This document shows, in pieces, positions 1 to 7,728 of a stretch of DNA of 44,855 nt; position 1 is the stretch's first letter, and every line of letters begins with the position of its first letter. Under the pieces are notes generated by a model. That model was given only the letters and a program-made list of their open reading frames with translations. It did no database searches and was not told the DNA's origin. The DNA comes from an uncultured Clostridia bacterium (GTDB lineage Bacteria > Bacillota > Clostridia > Christensenellales > UBA1242): NCBI GenBank assembly GCA_944364445.1, contig CALVWC010000004.1:1-44855 (forward strand), written 5' to 3'. The position numbers were made by a program, and so were the translations under genes.

Positions 1-156
1 GAAATCACAAGCGATTTTGTAAGCGAAGAGATGCAAGAGTATAGCACACAAATTGAGGAACTTCTAAACTCAAAAGTTTCCGACGACACAATAAGCCCAA
101 ACCTTGCAAACGCCATTAAAAATCTCTTTGGAATTGGAGCGCAAAGTGGAATTTAA
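1..156 (+). CDS. 3' end of an unidentified gene upstream of rsmH (partial)
   Basis: An open frame runs in from the left edge and ends at the TAA at 154-156, giving the last 51 residues of a protein. The tail is acidic and helical-looking (EEMQEYSTQIEELL) and ends LFGIGAQSGI. By position one would expect mraZ upstream of rsmH. The visible tail does not obviously match the MraZ C-terminus as I know it, so I leave it unnamed. It overlaps the proposed rsmH start by 11 bases, which suggests one transcript and coupled translation. Confidence 0.6.
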   Translation, partial: EITSDFVSEEMQEYSTQIEELLNSKVSDDTISPNLANAIKNLFGIGAQSGI

Positions 157-1078
157 ACACACACCAATAATGCTTAATGAAGTAATCAGCGGGCTTAACA
201 TAAAAGAAGACGGCATTTATGTGGATTGCACAGTTGGCGGTGGCGGACATAGTTATGAAATCGCGCGTCGGCTTAAAACTGGCAAACTTTATGCGTTCGA
301 CCGAGATGAAGAGGCGATAGTTGCCAGTAAAAATAGGCTTAAAGAGTTTAAGTGTGTGGAATATTTCAAAGCCAACTTTAAAGACGCGCCTGAAATTTTG
401 AAAGAGCATGGTGTGGAAAAAGTGGACGGCGTTTTAATTGATCTTGGCGTTAGTTCTCATCAAATCGACGACGAAAATAGAGGGTTCAGTTTTCTTCACA
501 ACGGCAAACTTGATATGCGCATGGGGCAAGATGAGGATGTTCTCACCGCTTACGATGTTGTCAACACCTATTCTGAGGAAAAACTTAAAGAGATTTTCTA
601 TAAATATGGTGAGGAAGAGTTTTCCAAAGTCATCGCTCGAAACATTGTGAAAGCGAGAAAGGAAAAGAAAATTGAAACCACCTTTGAACTACGCGACATC
701 ATTGAGGAAAGTTTACCTAAAAAAGTGGTATACAGTCGTGGCGGTGCTTCCAAAAAAGTGTTTCAGGCAATAAGAATTGAAGTGAACAAAGAGTTAACGG
801 GTTTAGACAAAGTTTTAAATGATTTTATTGATATGCTTTCCCCTTTGGGCAGGTTTGCAGTTTTAACTTTCCACAGCCTTGAGGATAGAATTGTTAAAGA
901 AGTGTTTAAAAGAGAAAGTACCGATTGTCTTTGTCCGCCCAAAACTCCAATTTGCATCTGTCACCACAAAGCAAAAATCAAACTTGTCAATCGAAAGCCA
1001 ATCATGGCTAGCGAAGAGGAAAGAAAGGAAAACTCCAGAAGCACAAGTGCTAAACTTAGAATTGTCGAAAGGATATAG
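146..1078 (+). CDS. rsmH: 16S rRNA (cytosine-1402-N4)-methyltransferase RsmH (MraW)
   Basis: SAM-dependent methyltransferase that modifies C1402 of 16S rRNA in the decoding centre. I chose the GTG at 146 because it gives the canonical N-terminus MEFKHTPIMLNEV and is preceded by GGAG at 136-139. An upstream in-frame TTG at 104 would add 14 unconserved residues. The SAM motif DCTVGGGGHS lies near residue 29. Family-typical blocks DGVLIDLGVSSHQID, RGFSFLHNGKLDMRM and LTFHSLEDRIVK follow in order, and the length of 310 residues is normal. It opens the division/cell-wall gene group with the FtsL-like gene and the transpeptidase downstream, the usual dcw-cluster order. Confidence 0.96.
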   Translation: MEFKHTPIMLNEVISGLNIKEDGIYVDCTVGGGGHSYEIARRLKTGKLYAFDRDEEAIVASKNRLKEFKCVEYFKANFKDAPEILKEHGVEKVDGVLIDLGVSSHQIDDENRGFSFLHNGKLDMRMGQDEDVLTAYDVVNTYSEEKLKEIFYKYGEEEFSKVIARNIVKARKEKKIETTFELRDIIEESLPKKVVYSRGGASKKVFQAIRIEVNKELTGLDKVLNDFIDMLSPLGRFAVLTFHSLEDRIVKEVFKRESTDCLCPPKTPICICHHKAKIKLVNRKPIMASEEERKENSRSTSAKLRIVERI

Positions 1079-1109
1079 CATATTTTTGTTAGGAGGATAA
1101 TAAGTTATT

Positions 1110-1820
1110 ATGGACAGACTTATCTTAGAAGCAAAAACTAAAGAAGCAAAAACCGAAGCTAAAGAAGCAAGCGTGGAAACAAAAGTGGAAGTTAAACAAG
1201 AGGTAAAGAAAGAAATCACGCTGGAAGAAAAAGTTATTTCAAAGCAAGAACAAAAGGAACAAGAAATAACAGAAGAAGAGAAAGAAGAAGTTGAAGAGGT
1301 AATTTACAACGGCTATCTTTCCAACTTTGAAAATTTAACTTTGTCTGATGTGAAATCACAAGAAACTGTTGACGAGGTGGCAGAAGAAGTCCAAAACGAA
1401 GAAATTGAAGATGAACAAAAAGTTTCTCCTCCACAGGTCAAAGAAGAAAAGACTGTCAAAAAACTTATCATTGAAAAACCCAACTATGATTTCATTGCTA
1501 AATCTAACAAAAAAGAGAAGAAAAAAGGAAAACTCAAAACCATTTTGCTTGCTTGTGCGCTTGCCATATGTTCAGTTCTTTGCGTTTCAGGTGCTGTGAT
1601 GTGCGACCAGTTAAACAATAACTATCTTGAACTTCAAGACACTTACGACCTTAATCTTCGCACATATTTAAGCAACATAAACAAACTCAACATCACAAAC
1701 CAAGGTCTAGAATTTTTGGAAACTTATCCAGAAGAACTCAACGCTCCTTCCGACATTGGCAAAACTTCAAATTGGTTTGACCGTTTGGCAAACTTCATAG
1801 CGGGGTTGTTTGGAGGTTAA
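1110..1820 (+). CDS. FtsL-like single-pass membrane protein with long charged N-terminal region
   Basis: Protein of 236 residues in the position normally held by ftsL, between rsmH and the class B transpeptidase. Residues 1 to about 140 are extremely rich in Lys and Glu (repeated KEAKTEAKE and EEKEEVEE patterns) and are predicted to be cytoplasmic and disordered or coiled. One membrane segment (about 145-165, LKTILLACALAICSVLCVSGAV) follows. A short outer region of about 70 residues contains a helical stretch (DQLNNNYLELQDTYDLNL) that could form the coiled coil typical of FtsL/DivIC. AGGAGG at 1091-1096 precedes the ATG by 13 bases, which is rather long. The FtsL call rests on synteny and topology, not on sequence identity. 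The N-terminal extension is unusual for FtsL. Confidence 0.6.
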   Translation: MDRLILEAKTKEAKTEAKEASVETKVEVKQEVKKEITLEEKVISKQEQKEQEITEEEKEEVEEVIYNGYLSNFENLTLSDVKSQETVDEVAEEVQNEEIEDEQKVSPPQVKEEKTVKKLIIEKPNYDFIAKSNKKEKKKGKLKTILLACALAICSVLCVSGAVMCDQLNNNYLELQDTYDLNLRTYLSNINKLNITNQGLEFLETYPEELNAPSDIGKTSNWFDRLANFIAGLFGG

Positions 1821-1822
1821 AA

Positions 1823-3721
1823 TTGCAAAAGCCTTACACCTTACACTCACTGCAAAAGAGGATATTAGCAATTTCACTTACGCTTATTATCCTTGCGTGT
1901 GCGTTAGGGATAAGGCTTTTTATTGTGCAAATAATTAACGGGAAAGACCTTCAAATTCGAGCCACTGACCAATGGACGCGTGATTTACCGCTTGTTGCTC
2001 CGCGAGGAACAATATATGACTCCACTGGCGACACGCTTGCCGTTTCTTACACCACATATAATGTGTATGTGCGAGGGCGAGAGGTTAAAAACGCTGAAGA
2101 TACTGCAAAGAAACTGTCTGACCTATTAGATTTAAACTACGAAAGCACGCTAAAAAAAGTTTCCAACAAAAATATTTCCGAAAGTTTGCTTAAAATGCAG
2201 GTGGAAAGTGAACTTGCCGAACAAATTTACGCACTTTCGCTTGACGGAGTTTTTCTTTCCGAAAATGTGGGAAGATATTATGTTTATGGCGACCTCTTGA
2301 CACAACTTATGGGCTATACAAGCATTGACAACACAGGGCAATCTGGTGTGGAGGCATATTTTAATGACTATCTAACTGGCGTTGACGGCTATAGTTATGT
2401 GCAAAGCGACTTGCAGGGTAAAGAAATCGGTGGAAATTTAAGATACTATGTTCAAGGCGTGGCTGGCGATGATTTAACACTCACAATCAACAGCAAAATT
2501 CAAATCATACTGGAAAAAGTCTTACAGCAAGCATATGTTGAACAGCAGGCAAAATCGGTTTCTGGCATTGTTATGGAAGCGAAAACTGGAAAAATTCTTG
2601 CCATTTCCTCAAAGCCTAGTTTTGACCTTAACGATGTGCCAAGAGATGATTTAACAACGCTCTTCCAAAACTCACGCTTAACTTCTGTCACCGACACCTA
2701 TGAACCGGGTTCCACTTTTAAAATTTTGACGGTTGCCGCAGCACTTGAGGAGGGGTTAACAAGTTTGGATGACACTTTCTATTGCCCGGGATATCGCATC
2801 ATTGACGGACAAAAAATAAAATGCTGGAAAACTATTGGGCATGGCAATCAAACACTTGCAGAGGCCTTTTCCAATTCTTGCAACTGTTGTTTTATGGATT
2901 TGGCTCTTCGCCTTGGTGTTGACAAGTTTTATGAATATGCTGAAAAGTTTGGACTTGGTGAAAAAACTGGCATAACGATATCAGGCGAAAGCAGTGGAAT
3001 TTTAATGAAGAAAGAAAATGTTAAAACGGTGGACCTTGCACGCATGGGCTTTGGTCATGCCATTGCAGTCACACCAATTCAACTTTTGTCCATTGTTTCG
3101 GCAATCACAAACGGAGGAATGTATAACACACCAACCATAGTTGAAAAAGCGGTGGATGTTCATGGCAACACAACCTATCTTCCAACAACTGAAACCAAAC
3201 AGATTATTTCTTCAAAAACAAGTGACATAATCAATACCTTTTTAAAAAACACCACAAACAAAACTGGCGACTACACTTTTGTTGAAGGCTATAATATCGG
3301 AGGCAAGACAGGAACAGCGCAAAAGTATAATGAAAGCGGAGGGATAGCACAGGGGAAATATATCTCAAGTTTTATTGGCACATATCCAGCAGATAGCCCA
3401 GAATATATTTTTATGATTATGGTTGACGAGCCAAGTGCGGGTGCTTATTATGGCTCGATTGTTGCTCAGCCTTATGGTAAAATTTTCTTTGAAGAGCTTT
3501 TTGCCTATCTCGGCACCAAAAAAGATGACCCAGAAAGTGCGAGGGTGGAAGTTGTTATGCCAAATGTGGAAGGAATGAGTTTGGCAAACGCACTTGCCAC
3601 ACTTAAAACGCTGAATTTATATTGTGAAGTGGAGGGTGAGGGCGGAACTGTCACCAAGCAACTTCCTCCAGCTGGAACAATTTGCTACGAGGGGGAAACA
3701 ATTTTAATTTCCACCTCATAA
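1823..3721 (+). CDS. ftsI: Class B penicillin-binding protein (FtsI/SpoVD type) with one PASTA domain
   Basis: Peptidoglycan DD-transpeptidase of division or spore-cortex synthesis, 632 residues. It starts at TTG 1823 behind GGAGG (1812-1816), two bases after the upstream stop. A membrane anchor covers about residues 13-37. The dimerisation region begins with the conserved APRGTIYDSTGD. The active-site motifs are present: SxxK as STFK (S297-K300), SxN as SCN (352-354) and KTG at 495-497 (GGKTGTAQK). The C-terminus (about 570-632, VVMPNVEGMSLANALATL) is a single PASTA domain. One PASTA is more like SpoVD than B. subtilis PBP2B, but in this cluster the gene could serve vegetative division. The usual next genes (mraY, murD, ftsW) do not follow. 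Confidence 0.93.
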   Translation: MQKPYTLHSLQKRILAISLTLIILACALGIRLFIVQIINGKDLQIRATDQWTRDLPLVAPRGTIYDSTGDTLAVSYTTYNVYVRGREVKNAEDTAKKLSDLLDLNYESTLKKVSNKNISESLLKMQVESELAEQIYALSLDGVFLSENVGRYYVYGDLLTQLMGYTSIDNTGQSGVEAYFNDYLTGVDGYSYVQSDLQGKEIGGNLRYYVQGVAGDDLTLTINSKIQIILEKVLQQAYVEQQAKSVSGIVMEAKTGKILAISSKPSFDLNDVPRDDLTTLFQNSRLTSVTDTYEPGSTFKILTVAAALEEGLTSLDDTFYCPGYRIIDGQKIKCWKTIGHGNQTLAEAFSNSCNCCFMDLALRLGVDKFYEYAEKFGLGEKTGITISGESSGILMKKENVKTVDLARMGFGHAIAVTPIQLLSIVSAITNGGMYNTPTIVEKAVDVHGNTTYLPTTETKQIISSKTSDIINTFLKNTTNKTGDYTFVEGYNIGGKTGTAQKYNESGGIAQGKYISSFIGTYPADSPEYIFMIMVDEPSAGAYYGSIVAQPYGKIFFEELFAYLGTKKDDPESARVEVVMPNVEGMSLANALATLKTLNLYCEVEGEGGTVTKQLPPAGTICYEGETILISTS

Positions 3722-3724
3722 AAC

Positions 3725-3753
3725 TTGCACAAAACAAAGTTTTGATGTATAAT
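3725..3753 (+). promoter_or_regulatory. Sigma-A-type promoter placed for a leaderless transcript
   Basis: TTGCAC (3725-3730), a 17-base spacer and a perfect TATAAT (3748-3753). The ATG at 3760 starts 7 bases after the -10, where transcription itself should begin. The spacer holds an inverted repeat, CAAAAC-AAA-GTTTTG (3730-3744), a possible operator. No ribosome binding site is visible. Confidence 0.7.
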
Positions 3754-3759
3754 GTTTCC

Positions 3760-4479
3760 ATGTGGATATATATCGTTATAGGTGCAGGTGTTTTGTTTTT
3801 CCTTATCCTTTGCTTGTGCTTGGCAGTGGCAAATTTTTCGTTTGACAATTTTCGCGATAAGCAAGAGGAAGCCAGAAGATTTGGCGTTCAAGGGCTGACG
3901 ATTTACGATTTTGTGGAAAATGTCAACGAACAGCATTTGGGAAATTCCTTAAAAATAGCACGATGTGCAGAATTTCAAGACCACTTTTCTGTGGGTGTCA
4001 TCGCTCTTTCCGAAAAAACACTTTCATCCAATAGTCTTGCATCCTTTTCCATTGTTGCACATGAACTTGGTCACGCACTTCAATATCGCGACGGCAAACT
4101 TTCAAAGCATTGGAAGAATAAGCACAAAAAAAGAATTTTGGGAAGGTTTTTTCTTCCGCTCATGCTTGTTGGCTTGGTGTTTGCCGTTTTAAATTTGTTT
4201 GGAATTTTAAACGAAATTTTCCTATATGTCGGCTTGGGGCTTTTGGGTCTTGCACTTCTCATCTTTTTAATTGCCATATATTCCAAATATTTGGAAATAA
4301 AAGTGGAAAAGGAGGCTTCGAAAAACGGGATAAAACTTCTTACCGAATATTTTCCACAAAAAGAACTCAAAATTTGTGAAGAGTTTTTAAATTCAGCGCG
4401 TCTGACCTATTGGGGAGATTTGTTCCGCACCATGCTCGGCTGGACAATGCTAACAAGAAAATCTAAAATGTTTGATTAG
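3760..4479 (+). CDS. Membrane-associated neutral zinc metallopeptidase (YugP / Zn_peptidase_2 family)
   Basis: Protein of 239 residues with an N-terminal membrane segment (about 3-25) and the zinc-protease motif HELGH (H101-H105, context SIVAHELGHALQY). Two further hydrophobic segments lie near residues 130-175, and a cytosolic tail follows. Order and motif context match the YugP-like family (Pfam Zn_peptidase_2), whose substrates are unknown. I chose ATG 3760 over ATG 3745 because the -10 box TATAAT covers 3748-3753, so 3745 could not be transcribed from this promoter. Neither start has a Shine-Dalgarno sequence. The gene follows the transpeptidase after 38 bases but appears to have its own promoter. 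Confidence 0.85.
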   Translation: MWIYIVIGAGVLFFLILCLCLAVANFSFDNFRDKQEEARRFGVQGLTIYDFVENVNEQHLGNSLKIARCAEFQDHFSVGVIALSEKTLSSNSLASFSIVAHELGHALQYRDGKLSKHWKNKHKKRILGRFFLPLMLVGLVFAVLNLFGILNEIFLYVGLGLLGLALLIFLIAIYSKYLEIKVEKEASKNGIKLLTEYFPQKELKICEEFLNSARLTYWGDLFRTMLGWTMLTRKSKMFD

Positions 4480-4487
4480 GAGGGAAT

Positions 4488-4721
4488 ATGAGAGAATTTA
4501 TTGACGCTTTCGACAATCTGCCACTTGTTGCCAAAATCATTTTGGCATTGCCGGGCTTGGATATCGTTTGGGCGGTTTATCGACTTTGCCGTTCCATCGA
4601 AAAAAATAATGCGGTTGGAATTGTGCTGGGTGTTTTGATGATTATAGTCTGCCCAGTTATCATGTGGATTGTTGATTTAATCACAATAATTGTCTATAAC
4701 AAAGTGCTTTGGATTGACTAA
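4488..4721 (+). CDS. Small two-segment membrane protein, unknown function
   Basis: Protein of 77 residues with a strong AGGAGG at 4479-4484, eight bases after the metallopeptidase stop, so the two are probably co-transcribed. Two hydrophobic stretches are seen (about 12-33, LPLVAKIILALPGLDIVWAVY, and 43-70, AVGIVLGVLMIIVCPVIMWIVDLITIIV), separated by a short charged loop (CRSIEKNN). I do not recognise a family. Position suggests a partner or membrane modulator of the peptidase, but nothing proves this. Confidence 0.75.
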   Translation: MREFIDAFDNLPLVAKIILALPGLDIVWAVYRLCRSIEKNNAVGIVLGVLMIIVCPVIMWIVDLITIIVYNKVLWID

Positions 4722-4750
4722 AAAACTATGGCGACTTGCCATAGTTTTTT
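4720..4750. terminator. Bidirectional intrinsic terminator
   Basis: AAAAAACTATGGC / GCCATAGTTTTTT stem with a 5-base GACTT loop. A-tract and T-tract on either side let it serve both the plus-strand gene ending at 4721 and the convergent minus-strand gene ending at 4754. Confidence 0.85.
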
Positions 4751-4753
4751 AAA

Positions 4754-5266
4754 TTATTTTGATTTACCATTATTAGTTTTATGATTTTCAGCAAATAACG
4801 CTTGAACAAATTTAACGGGGGCTTTTTCTTTCTCTTTATCAACAGGAAGAGTGTTAACCACTGTGGAAAAATCATGATTGATGCCAACTTCATATTTGCC
4901 AACAATGTCGTTGTAATGATAGTTAATCTGCCCATTCTTATCGATTACAACAGACTGATTTCTAACCAACTTTTTACCTTGTTGATTGGAAAGAAGAAGA
5001 TAGGTTTTTAAAACCAATTTATATTGATTTTCCGTGCGTTTAACGCTTGCTTGGTAAAGGTAATTTTGAGAATTTCTGTGAAACTCATCAAAAAATATGC
5101 CATCTTTATAACCATTTGCTTTTAAAATATCATTAACATCCTTAACAAAATTTTTAAAATAGTGATTTTCTCTTCTTTTGGGTTCGCCCACAACAACACG
5201 CTTTAAGTTTTCAATGACTGCTTCGGTTTTAATATTTTTGATTTCCAAAACTCTTTGTTTTTTCAT
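4754..5266 (-). CDS. Hypothetical soluble protein
   Basis: Basic, hydrophilic protein of 170 residues without a signal peptide or membrane segment. It starts at the ATG whose complement is at 5264-5266, behind GAGGTG (minus strand), and has a good promoter of its own. I recognise no motif. The middle (QASVKRTENQYKLVLKTYLLLSN, then NQSVVIDKNGQINYHYND) reads like alternating beta strands, and the C-terminal 30 residues are rich in Lys and Asn. It is a single-gene unit convergent with the peptidase operon. Confidence 0.7.
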   Translation of the reverse strand: MKKQRVLEIKNIKTEAVIENLKRVVVGEPKRRENHYFKNFVKDVNDILKANGYKDGIFFDEFHRNSQNYLYQASVKRTENQYKLVLKTYLLLSNQQGKKLVRNQSVVIDKNGQINYHYNDIVGKYEVGINHDFSTVVNTLPVDKEKEKAPVKFVQALFAENHKTNNGKSK

Positions 5267-5285
5267 TTTTCACCTCAATATACAT

Positions 5286-5314
5286 ATTATAAATCAAAAC
5301 AATTTTAATTTCAA
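5286..5314 (-). promoter_or_regulatory. Promoter of the 4754-5266 gene
   Basis: On the minus strand: TTGAAA (5314-5309), a 17-base spacer, TATAAT (5291-5286). It lies about 20 bases before the start codon. Confidence 0.7.
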
Positions 5315-5412
5315 TAGGTATAAGAATAATTTTCTAAAAAATATATCACTTTTTGTTGAAATACAAAATTATCTTATTCATTTTGATATTAGCATAAACT
5401 ATAACAAAAAAT

Positions 5413-5512
5413 GAAGTTTTTCCATTTTAAATCGAAAAACTCCGTAATTTCACAAACTTTTTCGGTTTTAGCCGTAAAAACTCTTGATTTTTTTTATTAA
5501 TTTTGGTAATAT
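5413..5512 (+). promoter_or_regulatory. Hairpins and promoter upstream of the DUF4143 ATPase gene
   Basis: The 267-base gap 5267-5533 is divergent and very AT-rich. AGTTTTTC at 5413-5420 can pair with GAAAAACT about 14 bases later. A second weak inverted repeat surrounds CGGTTTTAGCCG (5463-5474). The promoter is TTGATT (5484-5489), 17 bases, TAATAT (5507-5512), followed by AAAGGAGG just before the ATG at 5534. Confidence 0.55.
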
Positions 5513-5533
5513 ATACACATAAAGGAGGTCAAT

Positions 5534-6724
5534 ATGATTTTAAGACCAGATTATTTAGAAAAGTTAAAGCCTTTTATTGATGTGAAAGTTGTGAAAATAC
5601 TTGCAGGAATTCGACGCTGTGGAAAATCAACAATCTTGGAAATGCTAAAAACAGAACTTTCGTCAAGGGGTGTTGATGATAGTCATATAATCACTAAGAA
5701 TTATTCTAATATTGAATATGAAGAAAATTTTAACGCAAAAAGGATGTATGATGAACTTAAAGGGTATATTGTTGACGAAAAAAAATACTACTTCTTACTT
5801 GACGAGCTTCAAGAGGTAAGTGGTTGGGAAAGAGTTATAAATTCTTTATTAGAAGAGTTTAACGTCGATCTTTATGTGACGGGTTCTAACTCAAAGCTTA
5901 TGAGCAGTGAAATTTCCACTTATCTTACTGGAAGACATATAACAATTCCAGTATACACGCTTTCTTTCAAAGAATATTTATCATTTAAAAATGATAATAA
6001 GTCAATAAAGGATTGTTTACAAGACTATATTCGATTTGGTGGCTTCCCGCTTGTTGCTATTTCCAATCTTGATGAAAAATCCTCATATCAAATTGTCGAA
6101 GATATATATAATTCCGTGGTCGTTAATGATATAACAAAAAGGCACAACATTCAAAACACAGACTTATTCAATCGTGTTGTGAGGTTTGTTGTGGAAAATC
6201 TTGGAAAAACTTTTTCTGCAAATTCGATAGTAAAATTTTTAAAATCAGAAAACCGCACGATTTCGGTTGAAACAATTTATAACTATCTTGATTGGTTGGA
6301 AAAGGCATTTGTCATATATCGTTGTAAGCGATATGATCTACAAGGGAAAAACATATTAAAAACACAAGAAAAATTCTATATTGCCGACCAATCAATAAAG
6401 TATGCACTTTTTGGCTTCAATCCAACTTCAATTGCTTCTATGATGGAAAATTTAGTGTTTTTTGAATTAAAAAGAAGAGGCTATGAGGTATATATAGGAA
6501 AGAATGGCGACAAAGAAATTGACTTTGTGGCTGTTAAGAGAGATGAAAAGCAATACCTTCAAGTTTGTCGTGAATTGCCAAAAGAGTCTGATCGCGAAAT
6601 TGCAAACTTAATGGCGATAAAAGATAACTATCCAAAAATTGTAATTACACTAGACAATTATGCAAGTGGAAATGTTAATGGAATAAAAATTGTTCATCTT
6701 GCTGACTTTCTTTTAAATAAATAA
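5534..6724 (+). CDS. AAA-family ATP-binding protein with DUF4143 domain
   Basis: Protein of 396 residues with strong AAAGGAGG. The Walker A motif is GIRRCGKST (25-33), Walker B is FLLDE (87-91) and a sensor-like TGSNS lies at 116-120. These are followed by the family-typical TGRHITIPVYTLSFKEYL. The C-terminal half has the DUF4143 layout: a winged-helix-like region (SVETIYNYLDWLEKAFVIYR), then YIADQSIKYALFG and a nuclease-like end (GDKEIDFVAVKRDEKQYLQV). Family members are widespread, often in many copies per genome, and their role is unresolved (toxin-antitoxin or defence links have been proposed). It is a monocistronic unit with its own promoter and terminator. Confidence 0.9.
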   Translation: MILRPDYLEKLKPFIDVKVVKILAGIRRCGKSTILEMLKTELSSRGVDDSHIITKNYSNIEYEENFNAKRMYDELKGYIVDEKKYYFLLDELQEVSGWERVINSLLEEFNVDLYVTGSNSKLMSSEISTYLTGRHITIPVYTLSFKEYLSFKNDNKSIKDCLQDYIRFGGFPLVAISNLDEKSSYQIVEDIYNSVVVNDITKRHNIQNTDLFNRVVRFVVENLGKTFSANSIVKFLKSENRTISVETIYNYLDWLEKAFVIYRCKRYDLQGKNILKTQEKFYIADQSIKYALFGFNPTSIASMMENLVFFELKRRGYEVYIGKNGDKEIDFVAVKRDEKQYLQVCRELPKESDREIANLMAIKDNYPKIVITLDNYASGNVNGIKIVHLADFLLNK

Positions 6725-6727
6725 AAG

Positions 6728-6751
6728 ACTTGCCGAACGGCAAGTTTTTAA
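6728..6751 (+). terminator. Intrinsic terminator of the DUF4143 gene
   Basis: ACTTGCCG-AA-CGGCAAGT perfect 8-bp stem followed by TTTTT, starting 4 bases after the stop codon. Confidence 0.9.
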
Positions 6752-6768
6752 AATTTAATATAGTTTTC

Positions 6769-7545
6769 TTATCCAACAAATTCGTAAAGGTAATAAACCA
6801 TAGAGTTATCTTCATATGCGACTGCAAGAAGATAGATGTATCCGCCCTCTAAGTGACCAATTTGCCCCGGTGTAATGTTAGAATTATCTAAAATAACACC
6901 ATAATCTGTTGTTTCATAAGTTGAAGTGAGTGGCTTTCCGTCTGGGTCATAGGTATAAGTGCCGTCTTCATTGAAGAGATACACTTTTGTGCTATCTGAT
7001 GCAGTTAAATCGGAATATGTTCTATGCCCGTCAGTGTCGACATCCAATCTTTCCACAGCGATATATCTTCCCGGTTTAATTGTTGTGGCGCTTGCCTCTT
7101 CGTTATAGGTGTAAACATAATAAACATTAAGCACGCTGTCTGATTGCACAAGAAGTTCAATGTCGTTTCCGTCAATCGTTCCAGTCCAAGTGGTGTTTGT
7201 TGGTGAAGAAGGAAACTTAAGATTAATTGTTATCTCATCTCCTTCAATTTCGTAGGTGCAGTTAACTCGTCCTTCGTTTGTTGATACAATTCCAGTATCT
7301 GCTCCATTTTTAAGAGTGATAGAAAAGTGGCTGTCGGAAATATCATCAGTTTCTCTTGCTCCAGTTGCGATGGTTTCAGTGACAATGGTGTTAGCAAGAT
7401 AGGTGGAAACTAAATTTTCCTTATTATCATCGCCAGGATTTTGAGGGTTAAACCCATCACAAGCAGTTAAAATAAAAGCAAAAGGAATTAATAATAAAAC
7501 AGCAAGTAAACCCAACAAGCCATATTTTTTCTTTGATTTTTCCAT
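6769..7545 (-). CDS. Secreted lipoprotein, unknown function, likely phase-variable
   Basis: Protein of 258 residues starting at ATG 7545 behind AAGGAGG (7557-7551). It has an N-terminal lipoprotein signal: positively charged MEKSKKKYG, a hydrophobic core, then lipobox LTAC with the lipidated Cys at residue 29. The mature part begins with an Asn/Asp/Pro-rich linker (NPQNPGDDNKEN) and is rich in Thr, Tyr and Asp. It contains what read as beta-strand repeats (FSITLKNGADTG, TWTGTIDGNDIELL, KVYLFNEDGTYTYDPDG). I recognise no family. Its promoter has nine G's between the -35 and -10 boxes, so expression may switch on and off by slippage. Confidence 0.85.
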   Translation of the reverse strand: MEKSKKKYGLLGLLAVLLLIPFAFILTACDGFNPQNPGDDNKENLVSTYLANTIVTETIATGARETDDISDSHFSITLKNGADTGIVSTNEGRVNCTYEIEGDEITINLKFPSSPTNTTWTGTIDGNDIELLVQSDSVLNVYYVYTYNEEASATTIKPGRYIAVERLDVDTDGHRTYSDLTASDSTKVYLFNEDGTYTYDPDGKPLTSTYETTDYGVILDNSNITPGQIGHLEGGYIYLLAVAYEDNSMVYYLYEFVG

Positions 7546-7578
7546 TTTTTCCTCCTTAGAAATTAAATTCATTTTAAG

Positions 7579-7607
7579 CTTATCAAAATCCCCCCCCCAC
7601 TTGTCAA
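7579..7607 (-). promoter_or_regulatory. Lipoprotein promoter with G9 homopolymer in the spacer
   Basis: On the minus strand: perfect -35 TTGACA (7607-7602), a 17-base spacer containing nine consecutive G's (7598-7590), and -10 GATAAG (7584-7579, 4 of 6 consensus). Transcription would begin near 7572, giving a leader of about 27 bases that contains the AAGGAGG. Spacer length is at the optimum now; gain or loss of a G would weaken it. Confidence 0.6.
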
Positions 7608-7694
7608 GCAATTTGTAAAATTTCCTAAAAACTTTTTCAAAAATATTTGTTTGCTAGTTTTTGTAAGCAATAATAAAAGATTTTCATAATTTCC

Positions 7695-7724
7695 TTGACA
7701 AAATTCTTTCATATAATATATAAT
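7695..7724 (+). promoter_or_regulatory. Promoter of the glyQS T-box leader
   Basis: TTGACA (7695-7700), an 18-base spacer, TATAAT (7719-7724). It drives a leader of about 150 bases before the glyQS start. Confidence 0.8.
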
Positions 7725-7728
7725 GAAA

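Noticed and set aside
104..145. TTG 104 as rsmH start
   Set aside because: The GTG at 146 gives the conserved N-terminus and has GGAG; the 14 extra residues overlap the upstream gene further.
7546..7611. Upstream extension of the lipoprotein gene
   Set aside because: It would read through the promoter G9 tract and destroy the lipoprotein signal; ATG 7545 has AAGGAGG.
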